From the NCBI GenBank assembly GCA_937923145.1, contig CALAJT010000015.1, forward strand, positions 110,892 through 174,891: a stretch of DNA of 64,000 nt, given 5' to 3'. This stretch comes from an uncultured Rubritalea sp. (GTDB lineage Bacteria > Verrucomicrobiota > Verrucomicrobiia > Verrucomicrobiales > Akkermansiaceae). The notes below the pieces were generated by a model, which ran no database searches, was not told the origin of the DNA, and saw only the letters and a program-made list of their open reading frames with translations. Of this stretch, positions 41,701-53,084 are shown one piece after another. The number at the start of each line of letters is the position of its first letter. Position 1 is the stretch's first letter. A program made the position numbers and the translations under genes.

Positions 41701-41886
41701 ATGAAAAAACTAACTATCACACTTCTCTCCCTCGCATTCATAGGATTACTGAACTCATGCGCTGTCGTCACAGTACCACTCAAGGTCGCAGGTAAAGCAG
41801 CCACTACAACTGTAGGAGTAGCAGGTAAAGTAGCAGGTGCAGGACTAGGAGCAGTGACTCCTAACCGAGGTCATTCTGGCGAATAA
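41701..41886 (+). CDS. Small lipoprotein
   Basis: MKKLTITLLSLAFIGLLNSC lipobox. Confidence 0.7.
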   Translation: MKKLTITLLSLAFIGLLNSCAVVTVPLKVAGKAATTTVGVAGKVAGAGLGAVTPNRGHSGE

Positions 41887-42060
41887 TGATACTCTGATTT
41901 TAGGATGTATTTGCAGTCTAATCGGAATTATCACTCCGTTTTTGAGTGGATTTCTTGTTGTATCTCAAAAGCGGACAAAATAAAAAATCAGGCATTTAAA
42001 ATGATCTGTATCTGAGATTGTCAGAGAGCAATTTCTGGCTAAGGTAGAGGCACACCTACC

Positions 42061-45000
42061 ATGTCTGATTCATTTGTTCATCTCCACGTTCACACAGAAT
42101 ATTCTGTAAAAGATTCTATCGTAAGGATCGGCGATCTTGTGAAGAAAGCTGCAGGACTAAATATGCCTGCAGTCGCGATGACGGATCATGGAAATCTCTT
42201 CGGTACGGTAAATTTTTACCAGAAGATGACGAAGGCTGGAGTCAAGCCGATCTTGGGATCCGAAATCTACCTTGCGCCTTCTGATCTGAATCAGAAAAAA
42301 GACTTTCCAGGGCGTAAACGCTCTACCCACCTTACCTTGTTGGCGAAAGATACTACTGGCTGGAATAACCTTACTAAACTGATTTCAGTGGGTCATCTAG
42401 ATGGGGAATATTTAGGCGAGCCTCGTGTCGATAGGGAAGCTCTCCGTAGATTTTCTGAAGGCGTTATCTGTCTTAGTGGCTGTAGCAATGGCCCCATCCA
42501 TGAGTGGCTAGAAATAGGTGATCTGGATAAAGCCAGAGAAGAAGTTGCCTTGCTAAAAGACATCTATGGAGGGGAAGATTTCTACATTGAGCTGATGGAT
42601 CACAGCCTAGAATCCCAAGATGAAACTATACCGATTCTGCGCGGATTTGCAGAAGAGTTTGGGCTAAAGGTAGTGGCTACCAATGACGTTCATTTCCTAG
42701 AGCAACAAGATCATGAAGCACTAGACGCTTTGATCTGTATTGGTGAAGGTTGTCTACTGTTAGATGAAAATCGTAAGTCATATTCTAACCAAGTTTACTT
42801 TAAGACTGCAGAGCAGATGCGGGAGCTTTTCAAGGACATCCCAGACGCCTGCGATAACACGCTAGAGATCGCCGCAAAATGTAATGTAGAGCTGATCCTG
42901 GACCCGACATCCACAGATAAATACCCTCAATACGACTCCCCAGATGGTAGCCCACGTGAGGAATATCTACGTAAGGTTTGCTACGATGGTCTCAAGACGC
43001 GTTACCCCGAAAAGAAAATTCTCCAGCTGACTGAAACTTATAGTACGGATGAAGACGGAGTATGGAAAATTTTGCATGACCGTCTCGACTACGAGATCGG
43101 AATTATCAACTCTCTAGGCTTCGCATCCTACTTCCTTATTACCGCTGACTTCATTAACTGGGGTCGTGAGCAGGGGATACCAGTAGGTCCTGGACGTGGC
43201 TCGGCGGCTGGTTCGCTAGTGGCATACACCATGGCGATAACCGATATCTGCCCGATGTATTTCGGACTTCTTTTCGAGCGATTCCTTAACCCTGAGCGTG
43301 TCTCACCGCCTGATGTGGATATTGATTTCTGTCAGAACAGACGCCCAGAGGTGATTCAGTATGTGCGTGAGAAATACGGCGAACGCTGTGTCTCTCACAT
43401 CATCACCTACGGGACTTTAGGAGCTAAATCAGTGATACGTGATGTCGCCCGAGTGCTCGGTGTTTCCTACGGAGATGCGGACACCCTTGCCAAGTTGATC
43501 GAGGCAGTGCCTGGCGTCACACTCCAGTCTGAGTGGGATGCCAAGGAAGAACTCCGCAACACTGTGAACGCTTCCTCTAGCTTCACCGAACTCTGGGGAC
43601 TAGCTACCAAGCTGGAAGGTCTCACTAGAAACACCGGAGTCCATGCAGCTGGGGTCGTTATCGGTAGTGGTGATCTTGATGAGCACGTGCCACTTGCGCG
43701 TGCGAAAGAAGGTGAAGTGGTCACCCAAGCGGACATGAACGCGATCACCGAGATAGGTTTGTTGAAAATGGATTTCCTAGGACTGAAGAATCTCACAGTG
43801 ATTCAGGATGCCATTTTCCACATCCACAAGCACACTCCAGACTTTGATATCTACGAAATAGAGCTAGATGATAAACCTGCTCTAGACCTCCTCAACCGTG
43901 GTGAAACCATGGGAGTCTTCCAGCTGGAATCCGGCGGTATGGTCGAGACTTGTAAGAAATATGGGATCGATAAAATAGAAGATATCATTGACCTACTAGC
44001 TCTCTATCGCCCTGGTGCGATGCAGTACATCGACCAGATGATCGACGTCAAAAAAGGAGTTACTAAGGTCGAGTATGAACACCCTTTGTTAGAAGAAATC
44101 TGTGGTGATACCTATGGCGTCATGATCTATCAGGAGCAGGTGCAAAATGCTGCGAAACTGCTAGCTGGATACACACTAGGTGGTGCGGATATTCTGCGCC
44201 GAGCGATGGGTAAAAAGAAGCCGTCTGAGATGGCTAAGCAGCGAGAAATATTCGTCAAGGGTGCAGCTGAGACTAATCAAATCCCAGCATCAAATGCGAA
44301 CAAGATCTTCGATAAGATCGCTGGATTCGCTGGATACGGTTTCAATAAATCTCACTCAGCTTGTTACGGTCATATCTCTTATTGGACAGCTTATCTAAAG
44401 GCAAACTTCCCTGTAGAGTTTCTCGCTGGATTACTTTCTAACGAGCTTAATAATACTGATAAAATAGCAGTATTTATTTCCGAATGCCACCGCATGGGCA
44501 TTGAGGTGCTACCACCAGATCTCAACAAATCATTCTCAAGATTCACTCCTGAAAAGACCCCTTCTGGAAAAATGGCGATCCGCTACGGACTAGCTGCTGT
44601 CAAGAACGTGGGCGAAGCAGCGATGCTCACAGCCATTGCTGACAGAGAGCAAAATGGTGCATTCGAGAGTATGGAAGACCTCTCTAACAGACTCGATACA
44701 AAAGTAGTCAACAAGCGTATTTTAGAGAACCTCATTAAAGCTGGAGCAATGGATTTCACTGGCACCAACAGAGCCACTTTGGATTCTAAGCTGGCGCAAG
44801 TCATGGCATCGGCATCATCTGCTCACAAGGACAGAGCATCTGGGCAAGGCAGCATGTTTGACTCCATGGACTTCGGTAGCCCAGAGCCAACAGCTGATTC
44901 ACCATCTTACCTTAAGGAATGGACTAAAGATGAGCGCCTTGATAACGAGAAAGAACTTCTAGGCTACTACACCTCTGGTCACCCGTTAGACGCTATCAGA

Positions 45001-45567
45001 AGCGTTCTGAATGATGACCGATACACTAAGATCACTACCATAGACGATGTAGATATCAGCGACCGTAAGATCCGCCGTCAGATCGCAGGAATGATCAAAA
45101 CCGTAGAGCACCGTACTACTAAAGCAGGTAAGCCATTCGGGATCATCACCATTGAGGATCTAACAGGAGTCCGTGAAGTCCTATCATGGTCAGAGAGCTA
45201 CACCCCAGCACGGGATGAGGGATTACTAGAATCTGGTAGCGTGGTGAAGATGAACGTCAATATCCAAGAAGACGATCGTAATGACGGTAGAAGAGTCAGC
45301 GGTAGTCAGATCAAAGAGATAAGAACCAAAAGGGGAGGAGAAGATAAAGACACTCTCAACATCAATCTTTGGACTACCCGACATAGCCAATCGGATCTGA
45401 ATTACATCATGGCTGTCCTTAAAAAATATCCAGGTAAAGTTGATGTAAAAGTTACGATCCAGAATACACTAGGTCAGCGTGTTCAATTAATACTCCCAGA
45501 CCACCTAAAGATTCGCACCAAAACGAATCCAGATCTTAATAGGGAGCTAGAGAGATTCTTAGGGTAG
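42061..45567 (+). CDS. dnaE: DNA polymerase III subunit alpha
   Basis: PHP domain FVHLHVHTEYSVKDS; GPGRGSAAGSLVAY; PDVDIDFCQNRRPEVIQYV; 1168 aa. Confidence 0.97.
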   Translation: MSDSFVHLHVHTEYSVKDSIVRIGDLVKKAAGLNMPAVAMTDHGNLFGTVNFYQKMTKAGVKPILGSEIYLAPSDLNQKKDFPGRKRSTHLTLLAKDTTGWNNLTKLISVGHLDGEYLGEPRVDREALRRFSEGVICLSGCSNGPIHEWLEIGDLDKAREEVALLKDIYGGEDFYIELMDHSLESQDETIPILRGFAEEFGLKVVATNDVHFLEQQDHEALDALICIGEGCLLLDENRKSYSNQVYFKTAEQMRELFKDIPDACDNTLEIAAKCNVELILDPTSTDKYPQYDSPDGSPREEYLRKVCYDGLKTRYPEKKILQLTETYSTDEDGVWKILHDRLDYEIGIINSLGFASYFLITADFINWGREQGIPVGPGRGSAAGSLVAYTMAITDICPMYFGLLFERFLNPERVSPPDVDIDFCQNRRPEVIQYVREKYGERCVSHIITYGTLGAKSVIRDVARVLGVSYGDADTLAKLIEAVPGVTLQSEWDAKEELRNTVNASSSFTELWGLATKLEGLTRNTGVHAAGVVIGSGDLDEHVPLARAKEGEVVTQADMNAITEIGLLKMDFLGLKNLTVIQDAIFHIHKHTPDFDIYEIELDDKPALDLLNRGETMGVFQLESGGMVETCKKYGIDKIEDIIDLLALYRPGAMQYIDQMIDVKKGVTKVEYEHPLLEEICGDTYGVMIYQEQVQNAAKLLAGYTLGGADILRRAMGKKKPSEMAKQREIFVKGAAETNQIPASNANKIFDKIAGFAGYGFNKSHSACYGHISYWTAYLKANFPVEFLAGLLSNELNNTDKIAVFISECHRMGIEVLPPDLNKSFSRFTPEKTPSGKMAIRYGLAAVKNVGEAAMLTAIADREQNGAFESMEDLSNRLDTKVVNKRILENLIKAGAMDFTGTNRATLDSKLAQVMASASSAHKDRASGQGSMFDSMDFGSPEPTADSPSYLKEWTKDERLDNEKELLGYYTSGHPLDAIRSVLNDDRYTKITTIDDVDISDRKIRRQIAGMIKTVEHRTTKAGKPFGIITIEDLTGVREVLSWSESYTPARDEGLLESGSVVKMNVNIQEDDRNDGRRVSGSQIKEIRTKRGGEDKDTLNINLWTTRHSQSDLNYIMAVLKKYPGKVDVKVTIQNTLGQRVQLILPDHLKIRTKTNPDLNRELERFLG

Positions 45568-45676
45568 ATGCACACATGGATACGACGTTTTTCTCCATTC
45601 TCTAAGCTGGTATGAGATAAGCATTTATCCCATAGAACAGGATGGTGCGTATGATAACATCGTAGAAGCTAATGCT

Positions 45677-47038
45677 CTAAAATTGCTCGGCAGCAAACGT
45701 TTCGAATTTCTTGAAAAATTCTAAGATATCAGATTTTTGCAGACGGGAATTCACAGTCACAAATCGCACGAATTTATCATCTTTAAAAGAGCCAAAGCCG
45801 ACCATTAGTTTGCCGTGGTTAGCTAGTGCATTGCAGATAGAGTCAGCAGGCACGTCCTTGTAGTTGAAGCAAACTGCTGTGGATTCTTCGTGACTGTAGA
45901 GTGTGTAGTCAGGGTGATTATTTACATAATCTCTAGCTATATCGGCAAGATTGTATAGCTGATCAATGATGGCTTCGAGTCCCTTAGTCCCGACAGATTT
46001 CCACAGTGCCCAAAACTTGAATGCGTCATTACGTCTACCGCACTGTATCGATGTTTTGCCGAGATTGTAGTCATCGCTATCGCCTTGATAAAGGTAGCTG
46101 GCATCTTGTGAGAATGAAGAAACAAGCTGTTGTTTGTGCTTAGTAAGGAATACTGAGCAGGAGAGGGGCGTGCCGAGAGCTTTGTGCGGATTGATGGTAA
46201 AAGAATCACATTTCTCAAGCCCCTTGATGAGGTGCTTATGCTTTTCGCTAAAGATTACACAGCCGCCATAGGCTCCATCCACATGGAACCAGACATTCTG
46301 ACGTTTAGCGATATCACCGATGGTATCAATATCATCAAATGTTGCTAAAACTGTGGTGCCTGCGGTCGCATTAATCAGAAAAGGATGCAGTCCATTTTCT
46401 CTATCTGCGATGATCATTCTTTCTAGAGCATCTGTGTCTAGCTTGCCATTTTCTTTTGCCGCGATATAACGAACATTTTCTCTACCTACTCCTGAGAATG
46501 AAGCATTTTTAGCGATAGAATAATGCGCTTCATCAGAGGTGTAGATGATCATCTTCTTACTCACTCCAGCCTGCTGAGCATCTGAGTCAGCGGCGTCTCG
46601 CGCCATGATGACGGACATGAAATTGCTCATAGATCCACCAGGGGCAAATGTGCCGCCACTGGTCTCAGGATCGAAGCCTATAAGTGTGCATACCTGAGCG
46701 ATAACTTCCTTTTCAATCCCAACATGCGGACCGCCTACCTTATAGGTATACATACTAATATTTAGCATCACGGAGAGTAGCTCACCGAGAGTGGCTGCAC
46801 CGAGCCTACCACCGAAAAGTTGGTTAAAAAATGATCGGCTAGCGGTGCGCGGTGTGTTGAGGACTACTTTCTCTATGAGAGCAGAAAAGTCGGCGTCCGA
46901 CATAGGATCATTCTGCACGGAGAGATCAAAATTCTCCACCATATCCTCTGGCGCACCGAGCTTGACCACTGGATCTAGCTCTTCCATAGCGAGTAGGGAG
47001 TCTACAATCTTGTTAAATATTTCTAATTCTTTTTTCAT
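45677..47038 (-). CDS. Pyridoxal-dependent group II amino acid decarboxylase
   Basis: TSDEAHYSIAKNASFSG; HVDGAYGG; SFTINPHKALGTPLSCSVFL. Confidence 0.9.
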   Translation of the reverse strand: MKKELEIFNKIVDSLLAMEELDPVVKLGAPEDMVENFDLSVQNDPMSDADFSALIEKVVLNTPRTASRSFFNQLFGGRLGAATLGELLSVMLNISMYTYKVGGPHVGIEKEVIAQVCTLIGFDPETSGGTFAPGGSMSNFMSVIMARDAADSDAQQAGVSKKMIIYTSDEAHYSIAKNASFSGVGRENVRYIAAKENGKLDTDALERMIIADRENGLHPFLINATAGTTVLATFDDIDTIGDIAKRQNVWFHVDGAYGGCVIFSEKHKHLIKGLEKCDSFTINPHKALGTPLSCSVFLTKHKQQLVSSFSQDASYLYQGDSDDYNLGKTSIQCGRRNDAFKFWALWKSVGTKGLEAIIDQLYNLADIARDYVNNHPDYTLYSHEESTAVCFNYKDVPADSICNALANHGKLMVGFGSFKDDKFVRFVTVNSRLQKSDILEFFKKFETFAAEQF

Positions 47039-47089
47039 CGAGAGGTTTAGTAATATAGAGGCATTGGAGAGAAGGTTATTCCAGATACT

Positions 47090-48064
47090 TTAGCGTAGTC
47101 CGACAGCCTTTTTAACTCTTTCAAGGACTTTAGAAGATTCCTCACGAGCCTTCTCTGCTCCTTTAGAAATGACTTGCTGAATGTAATCTAAATTGTTTTC
47201 TAACTCCTCGCGCTTCGCTCTAACAGACTCAAATTTTTCCCAATAAGCGTCGAATAACTGTTGTTTAAAATGACCGTAACCCATGCCTTGCTCACCTGAG
47301 AGACCGTGCTCATCGATCATGGTCTGCACCGCAGTTTCATCTGCGAAAAGTTTATACAGAGCGATCACAGTAGACCCATCAGTAGGCTTAGCTTCCACCA
47401 CCTCATGTGATGAAGTCACGATCTTCATGATCTGCTTACGGATTGCTTTCTTACCACCTGTTAGAGGAATAGTATTATCATAGCTCTTGCTCATCTTCTG
47501 CCCATCTAGACCAGGCACAACTGCGGTGGAATCTTTGATCTGCGCTTCTGGCATGACAACCGTGCCTTCACCGAATTTATCATTGATCTTACCTGCTAGA
47601 TCACGCGTGACTTCGAGGTGCTGTTTCTGGTCTTTTCCTACAGGAACAAGGTTAGCATCATAAAGTAAAATATCTGCTGCCATAAGCGCAGGGTAAGCGA
47701 AGAGAGCGTGGTTTGCATCGAGTCCGCGGTCGACTTTATCCTTATAAGAATGGCAGCGCTGGAGTAGTCCCATGGGGCAGACTGTAGAGAGTATCCATGC
47801 TAGCTCATTGACTTCTGGAATGTCACTTTGGCGGAATATTGTCGCCTTTTCAGGGTCGAGTCCACATGCTAGAAAGTCGATTGCGAGATCTTGCACATTA
47901 TTCTTCAAAGTAGCGGCATCGGTCATCGAAGTCATCGCATGATAGTCTGCTATGAAGTAAAATGCTTCGCCTTGATCCTGAAGTTTGACAGCAGGATCCA
48001 TCGCTCCAAAATAATTGCCTATATGTAGCTTACCGCTAGGCTGTAGTCCTGTAAGAATGCGCAT
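47090..48064 (-). CDS. trpS: Tryptophan--tRNA ligase
   Basis: ILTGLQPSGKLHIGNYFGAM; GQKMSKSYDNTIPL. Confidence 0.97.
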   Translation of the reverse strand: MRILTGLQPSGKLHIGNYFGAMDPAVKLQDQGEAFYFIADYHAMTSMTDAATLKNNVQDLAIDFLACGLDPEKATIFRQSDIPEVNELAWILSTVCPMGLLQRCHSYKDKVDRGLDANHALFAYPALMAADILLYDANLVPVGKDQKQHLEVTRDLAGKINDKFGEGTVVMPEAQIKDSTAVVPGLDGQKMSKSYDNTIPLTGGKKAIRKQIMKIVTSSHEVVEAKPTDGSTVIALYKLFADETAVQTMIDEHGLSGEQGMGYGHFKQQLFDAYWEKFESVRAKREELENNLDYIQQVISKGAEKAREESSKVLERVKKAVGLR

Positions 48065-48137
48065 GTCAGTGGTCTACCCCAACCAGCCTTATAATGCAAC
48101 TACGAGCAGTCTAACAGATGTGTTTTTCCTGACTCAT

Positions 48138-48171
48138 AAAAAAGCGCCCATCTGAGTAGATGCACGCTTTT
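48138..48171 (-). terminator. Intrinsic terminator-like hairpin downstream of the 48202 ORF
   Basis: AAAAGCGCCCATCTGAGTAGATGCACGCTTTT with a T-run on the minus strand. Confidence 0.65.
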
Positions 48172-48201
48172 GGAAGATTGATGATGTAAAATATAAAAAG
48201 T

Positions 48202-48483
48202 CTACTTCTTAAGAATCATATTCTTGATGAAGCCGATAACAGTGAAGAGTATGCCACCACCAGCTGCGCCAGCCGCTGCCACGTCACCAGTAGGATCACC
48301 TGTTAGACCGCCAAGTATACCGTCAAGCCCTGGGATGCTTCCCATCTGACCAAGTCCACCCAGTAGTCCACCGAGTCCACCGGTAAGGAGGTTGCCTAAT
48401 TTCCCCATGCTAAGTCTTTTGACTGCTCCACCGATTCCGCCGCCACTAAGTAGCCCTGTAATAATACTAATAATTAAGTCCAT
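48202..48483 (-). CDS. Small Gly-rich membrane protein of unknown function
   Basis: MDLIISIITGLLSGGGIGGAVKRLSMGKLGNLLTGGLGGLLGGLG...; own terminator. Confidence 0.7.
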   Translation of the reverse strand: MDLIISIITGLLSGGGIGGAVKRLSMGKLGNLLTGGLGGLLGGLGQMGSIPGLDGILGGLTGDPTGDVAAAGAAGGGILFTVIGFIKNMILKK

Positions 48484-48607
48484 TTCATAATGATCCTTGG
48501 CAGATTGCTCTGATTTGTCAATTTAACTTACCGTAGTCAATTTAAGGTTTCTTAAATTTAAATCACTTTTGCTTTCCCACATCAACTCAGGTGTGTTTAT
48601 CTAGATC

Positions 48608-49870
48608 ATGAGAGAAGATTTATTGAGGCACCCAGTATTTAAGATGGCTGCAGAGCAGTTTGATCGGTCTGCAGATTTCCTGAAATTAACCGAAGACGTC
48701 CGTGAGCGCTGTAAATGGCCGAAGCGCCTGATCACAGTGACTATACCGATCAAGCGCGATAGTGGAAAAACGGAAGTCCTCTTCGGCTATCGAGTGCAGC
48801 ACCACCTCAGCCGTGGTCCAGTCAAAGGAGGATTACGCTTCCACCCGAATGTCGACTTAGGCGAAGTAGCCGCTCTGGCTATGTGGATGAACTGGAAATG
48901 CGCGCTCATGGGGCTACCCTTCGGTGGCGGAAAAGGTGGAGTAGCGTGTGATCCTAGGACGATGAGTAATCATGAATTAGAAAATGTAACGCGTAGATAC
49001 ACCTCCGAAATCCTCCCATTCATAGGACCAGAAACAGACGTCATGGCTCCAGACATGGGTACCAATGAGCAGACTATGGCATGGATCACAGACGTCTACG
49101 CCACACATGCAGGACATCTAGTGCCTAGCATAGTTACAGGCAAACCAGTCATTTTACAAGGCTCAGAAGGTAGAACAGAAGCCACTGGACATGGCGTAGC
49201 ATTCCTAGCAGCTAGAGCCCTAAAGCGCCTAAATAGTAAAGTGAAAGAACCTACAGCGATCGTCCAAGGATTCGGTAACGTAGGCTCACATGCAGCACGT
49301 ACTCTAGAATCATACGGGATAAAAGTAATCGCAGTTTCAGATGTGACAGGTGCTATCCATGCTGCCGATGGGCTCTCTATTTCCGACCTGATGGACCATG
49401 TAGCGAAGACAGGATCTGTCAAAGACTTCCCAGGATCAGAAGTAGTAAATCCTGATGCTATGCTTACAATGAAATGCTCTATTCTAATCCCAGCAGCACT
49501 CGAACGCGTGATCGACGAGAGCAATGCAGCTGATCTGCAGTGCGTAATTCTAGCAGAGGGAGCCAATGGACCTACTACCACAAAAGCAGATGCAATCATC
49601 GAGAAGCGAGGCGACATATTCCTCATCCCAGACATCCTCTGTAATGCTGGTGGTGTGACCTGTTCCTACTTCGAGTGGGTGCAGAATCTCCAGCGTTTCC
49701 AATGGTCTAAACAAGAGGTGCTGAGTAAACTGGACACCATGATGGCACAGGCATTTGACCGTGTAGTATCCTTTGCAGAACGAAACGAAATCCCTATTCG
49801 TGTGGCGGCACTATCACTAGGAATAAAAGAAGTCGCAGACGTGAAATCTCAGCGCGGTCTCTACCCATAA
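48608..49870 (+). CDS. Glu/Leu/Phe/Val dehydrogenase (glutamate dehydrogenase)
   Basis: GPVKGGLRFHPNVDLGEVAALAMWMNWKCALMGLPFGGGKGG; VQGFGNVGSHAA. Confidence 0.96.
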   Translation: MREDLLRHPVFKMAAEQFDRSADFLKLTEDVRERCKWPKRLITVTIPIKRDSGKTEVLFGYRVQHHLSRGPVKGGLRFHPNVDLGEVAALAMWMNWKCALMGLPFGGGKGGVACDPRTMSNHELENVTRRYTSEILPFIGPETDVMAPDMGTNEQTMAWITDVYATHAGHLVPSIVTGKPVILQGSEGRTEATGHGVAFLAARALKRLNSKVKEPTAIVQGFGNVGSHAARTLESYGIKVIAVSDVTGAIHAADGLSISDLMDHVAKTGSVKDFPGSEVVNPDAMLTMKCSILIPAALERVIDESNAADLQCVILAEGANGPTTTKADAIIEKRGDIFLIPDILCNAGGVTCSYFEWVQNLQRFQWSKQEVLSKLDTMMAQAFDRVVSFAERNEIPIRVAALSLGIKEVADVKSQRGLYP

Positions 49871-49871
49871 G

Positions 49872-51080
49872 CTAGACTGTCTTCTCGTAGAGCAAAAGCG
49901 GATCTGCTGGCTGATAGGCGCCGGCAGTTCTCTCAACGAGCCTTTCCCAGACTTCTTCACCACTCAAGATGTCTACCTCGATTCGTAGGAAATACACATC
50001 CACGTCCAGCTCTGTGGGCCTAGGAAAGCGTACTGCATCCTTCTCGGTAGTTACGATGATATCCGTATCGCGTCGCATACAGCGGTTCATGAATTTATCG
50101 ATATCCTTCTGAGTGAATTGATAGTGATCTGAGAAGGTACGGTGGAATAAAACATCAGCACCGAGGTCAGTGAGCTTCTCCTCGAAACTCATAGGCACAG
50201 CAATCCCACTGATCGCAGCCACAAACTTTCCTTTGAGAAATGTGAGCGGCTTAATCTCACCAGTGAAGACATTCTCCAGCTGCACAGGACCGTGTGTGCA
50301 CTCGATTATTTCAGCTACTTTATTATGCTTTCTAATCTTTTTTATCAGAGCTTTATTACCAGCGTGATAACATTTAGTGATGAAAATATAGTCCGCACGG
50401 CAGAGACTCCTAGGCGGTTCACGAAGCGTTCCCCGTGGAATCATAGCTCCCGTTCCCCAGGGGCTGTTAGAGTCTACCAATACCACATCAATACTATGAG
50501 AGAGTTTCAGAAATTGCATCCCATCATCAATTAGCAAGATATCACAATTTAGCTCATTAATCGCGAATTTTCCGGCTTTGACACGATCTCTATCTACGAC
50601 TACAGCCACCTCATCTAAGTTCTTAGCTAGCATGTAAGGCTCATCACCAGCGTACTGCACATCTAGGTCTAGGCCTGTCCCGGCACTAACCACTTTTGGC
50701 ATATCTTCTGGATCGATATTCTCGCCAGTATGCTGGCTGACCCACTCCTGTTTTTTTTCTAAATCTTTACTCTTATAGCCACGGCTTAAAATAGCCACTT
50801 TCTTGCCGCGGTCACGTAGCGTCTTAGCAAATAGCTCTACTACTGGTGTCTTACCTGTGCCTCCCATCGTAATATTACCTATACTGATGACCATGGTCCC
50901 CAGATGAGCTTGTTGTTTATAGCCTTTACGAAATAGCCTTAGCCGCACCATTACCAGACCTCTGAAGAGCCATGAAAATCCCCTTAGGAGGATTCGCATC
51001 AGAGTAGCTCGGAAGCCTTTGGCTCTGCCAAAAATAACATCTTCTCCCCACTTTTCGAATTCTTTTTGCTGCTCACTCAT
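49872..51080 (-). CDS. lpxK: Tetraacyldisaccharide 4'-kinase
   Basis: [47 protein letters not shown]. Confidence 0.95.
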   Translation of the reverse strand: MSEQQKEFEKWGEDVIFGRAKGFRATLMRILLRGFSWLFRGLVMVRLRLFRKGYKQQAHLGTMVISIGNITMGGTGKTPVVELFAKTLRDRGKKVAILSRGYKSKDLEKKQEWVSQHTGENIDPEDMPKVVSAGTGLDLDVQYAGDEPYMLAKNLDEVAVVVDRDRVKAGKFAINELNCDILLIDDGMQFLKLSHSIDVVLVDSNSPWGTGAMIPRGTLREPPRSLCRADYIFITKCYHAGNKALIKKIRKHNKVAEIIECTHGPVQLENVFTGEIKPLTFLKGKFVAAISGIAVPMSFEEKLTDLGADVLFHRTFSDHYQFTQKDIDKFMNRCMRRDTDIIVTTEKDAVRFPRPTELDVDVYFLRIEVDILSGEEVWERLVERTAGAYQPADPLLLYEKTV

Positions 51081-51194
51081 GCGCTGAAGACATAAACTAC
51101 TTTTTGCAGATCAGAAAAGCGAGCGTAATTAAATCCTCATACAAGAGTTTAACATACTTTACATATCTCAATAGTGGAGTAAATTAGAAATGCT

Positions 51195-51434
51195 ATGAAT
51201 AAACAACTTTTCCTACTAGCGACCATGCCCATTCTATCCTGCTCCTTAATGTCTTGCGGCACTATTGGAGGAGTCGGTAAGGATCTCCAAGTGCTAGGCT
51301 CATCTATGGAGAAGGCAGAACATAAGCGACTATTTTCAAAAAATAAACCAGCAACTCAAAATGGAGCTATAGACCCAGCGACACTGAATCCTGATATTAT
51401 GAATCAGGCTTACCCTGACTATCCAGCTCAATAA
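51195..51434 (+). CDS. Small entericidin-like lipoprotein
   Basis: MNKQLFLLATMPILSCSLMSCGTIGGVGKDLQVLGSSMEKAEHK; lipobox. Confidence 0.7.
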   Translation: MNKQLFLLATMPILSCSLMSCGTIGGVGKDLQVLGSSMEKAEHKRLFSKNKPATQNGAIDPATLNPDIMNQAYPDYPAQ

Positions 51435-51443
51435 TATTCAGCT

Positions 51444-53003
51444 TTATGGATTCAAAAACAAATGAATCTTTTCTGCTGTGCTTGGACCAATTCCCTTAAT
51501 TTTTCTTAGATCAGCCATACTAGCAGTTTTAATTTTAGCAACCGTCCCAAACTCAGTAAGCAGGATCTGTTTACGTCCTTGGGTCATTCCTGGGCAGTCA
51601 TCTAACAGACTCTCTTTCATGCGTTTACTGAGAAGTAATTCATTGTAGAGATTTGCATAGCGGTGAGCCTCATCACGCATTCGCTGCATCAATTTTAAAG
51701 CACCATCGCCGTGGTCTATTCTTAGTGATTCGCTCTTACCAGGGAAGAATATCTCCTCGTGCTGCTTCGCTAATCCTATAATCGGTAGATCGTGCAACTT
51801 TAAAGCAGTCAGCTCATTATGCGAAGCCGAGAGCTGACCTTTACCACCATCTACGATCACCAGATCAGGTAGAAATAATGGGCTTTTTCCTTTATCCCGT
51901 AGATCATATAGTAGCTCAGTTAACTCTAGTTGCGAATGCTCAGCCTCCTGCGGATTAGCACGTAAGTTTTCCGCAATAATCCTAGAATACCTTCTCCGAA
52001 CCACCTCAGCCATAGAGGCAAAATCATCTTGCCCTTCCACTGTCTTAATCCGATATCTACGGTAATTAGCATTATCTGGCACACCGTCTAGAAATCTAAC
52101 CATAGAGGCTACGATATGAGTAGTAGATACATTTGAAATATCGAAACACTCCATTACCGAAGGCGGCTTGCCGAGACCTAAATACTCGCCTAGAGCAATC
52201 ATATCCTCTTTAGGCACTACCGTTGTAGGCATAGACTTTCCATACGCAAACTGCCTTGCAGGGCTAGTCGTCTTCTCTAGATTTTCAATGATATCTCTCA
52301 GCTCCGCAGCCTTCTCAAACTCCATATCAACAGACGCTTGACTCATCTGTATCTTCAGATTTTTAAGCTTATCACGGCGACCTTTACCCCCTAGCAAAGC
52401 ACAGGCATCTTGGATGCGTATCCGATAATCTGCCGCAGAAACATCACCTACAAACTGCTCCCCATGATGCCTATTGAGTACCTCGCTCACCTCGTGAAAT
52501 CCAATCTCGCCTTCCTGCTTAGGCGCCTGCTTCCAAAGCCCGAACTCCTGCCTCAACCATTCTAAAGTAATCTTCAGTGCCCTGGAGTGCACGAAAGGAC
52601 CAAAATACTTATAGTGATCATTCTTCTTAATCCTCGTAAGCTCGAAAATAGGATATTCATCTGCCAGATTGATCCTCACCATGAAATACCGTTTATCATC
52701 TTTCAGGGCGATATTATATCGAGGTCGGTATTCCTTAATCAACTTCGATTCTAAGATTAGCGCCTCCTTCTCATTCCTCACCACATGAGTCTCAAAATCC
52801 CAAATAGAATCAATCAATGCCCGTGTCTTTAAATCAACCCGATTCTTCCTAGAAGGCATAAAATAAGAGCTTAGCCGCTTTCGTAAAATCTTCGCCTTAC
52901 CCACATAAATCACATGCCCCAGACGATCCCGCATGATGTAGACCCCAGGCTGCAATGGCACCGTATGCATCCGCGCTCTAAGCTCTGGTAATTTAATAGA
53001 CAT
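51444..53003 (-). CDS. uvrC: Excinuclease ABC subunit C
   Basis: GIY-YIG domain PGVYIMRDRLGHVIYVGKAKILRKRLSSYF; C-terminal HhH. Confidence 0.96.
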   Translation of the reverse strand: MSIKLPELRARMHTVPLQPGVYIMRDRLGHVIYVGKAKILRKRLSSYFMPSRKNRVDLKTRALIDSIWDFETHVVRNEKEALILESKLIKEYRPRYNIALKDDKRYFMVRINLADEYPIFELTRIKKNDHYKYFGPFVHSRALKITLEWLRQEFGLWKQAPKQEGEIGFHEVSEVLNRHHGEQFVGDVSAADYRIRIQDACALLGGKGRRDKLKNLKIQMSQASVDMEFEKAAELRDIIENLEKTTSPARQFAYGKSMPTTVVPKEDMIALGEYLGLGKPPSVMECFDISNVSTTHIVASMVRFLDGVPDNANYRRYRIKTVEGQDDFASMAEVVRRRYSRIIAENLRANPQEAEHSQLELTELLYDLRDKGKSPLFLPDLVIVDGGKGQLSASHNELTALKLHDLPIIGLAKQHEEIFFPGKSESLRIDHGDGALKLMQRMRDEAHRYANLYNELLLSKRMKESLLDDCPGMTQGRKQILLTEFGTVAKIKTASMADLRKIKGIGPSTAEKIHLFLNP

Positions 53004-53084
53004 GGTTCATCAAAACTAGATTTGCAATGCAAGCACCTCAACTACTAATTTACAAATTTACCCAATTACTAAGCAACGAGTAAG

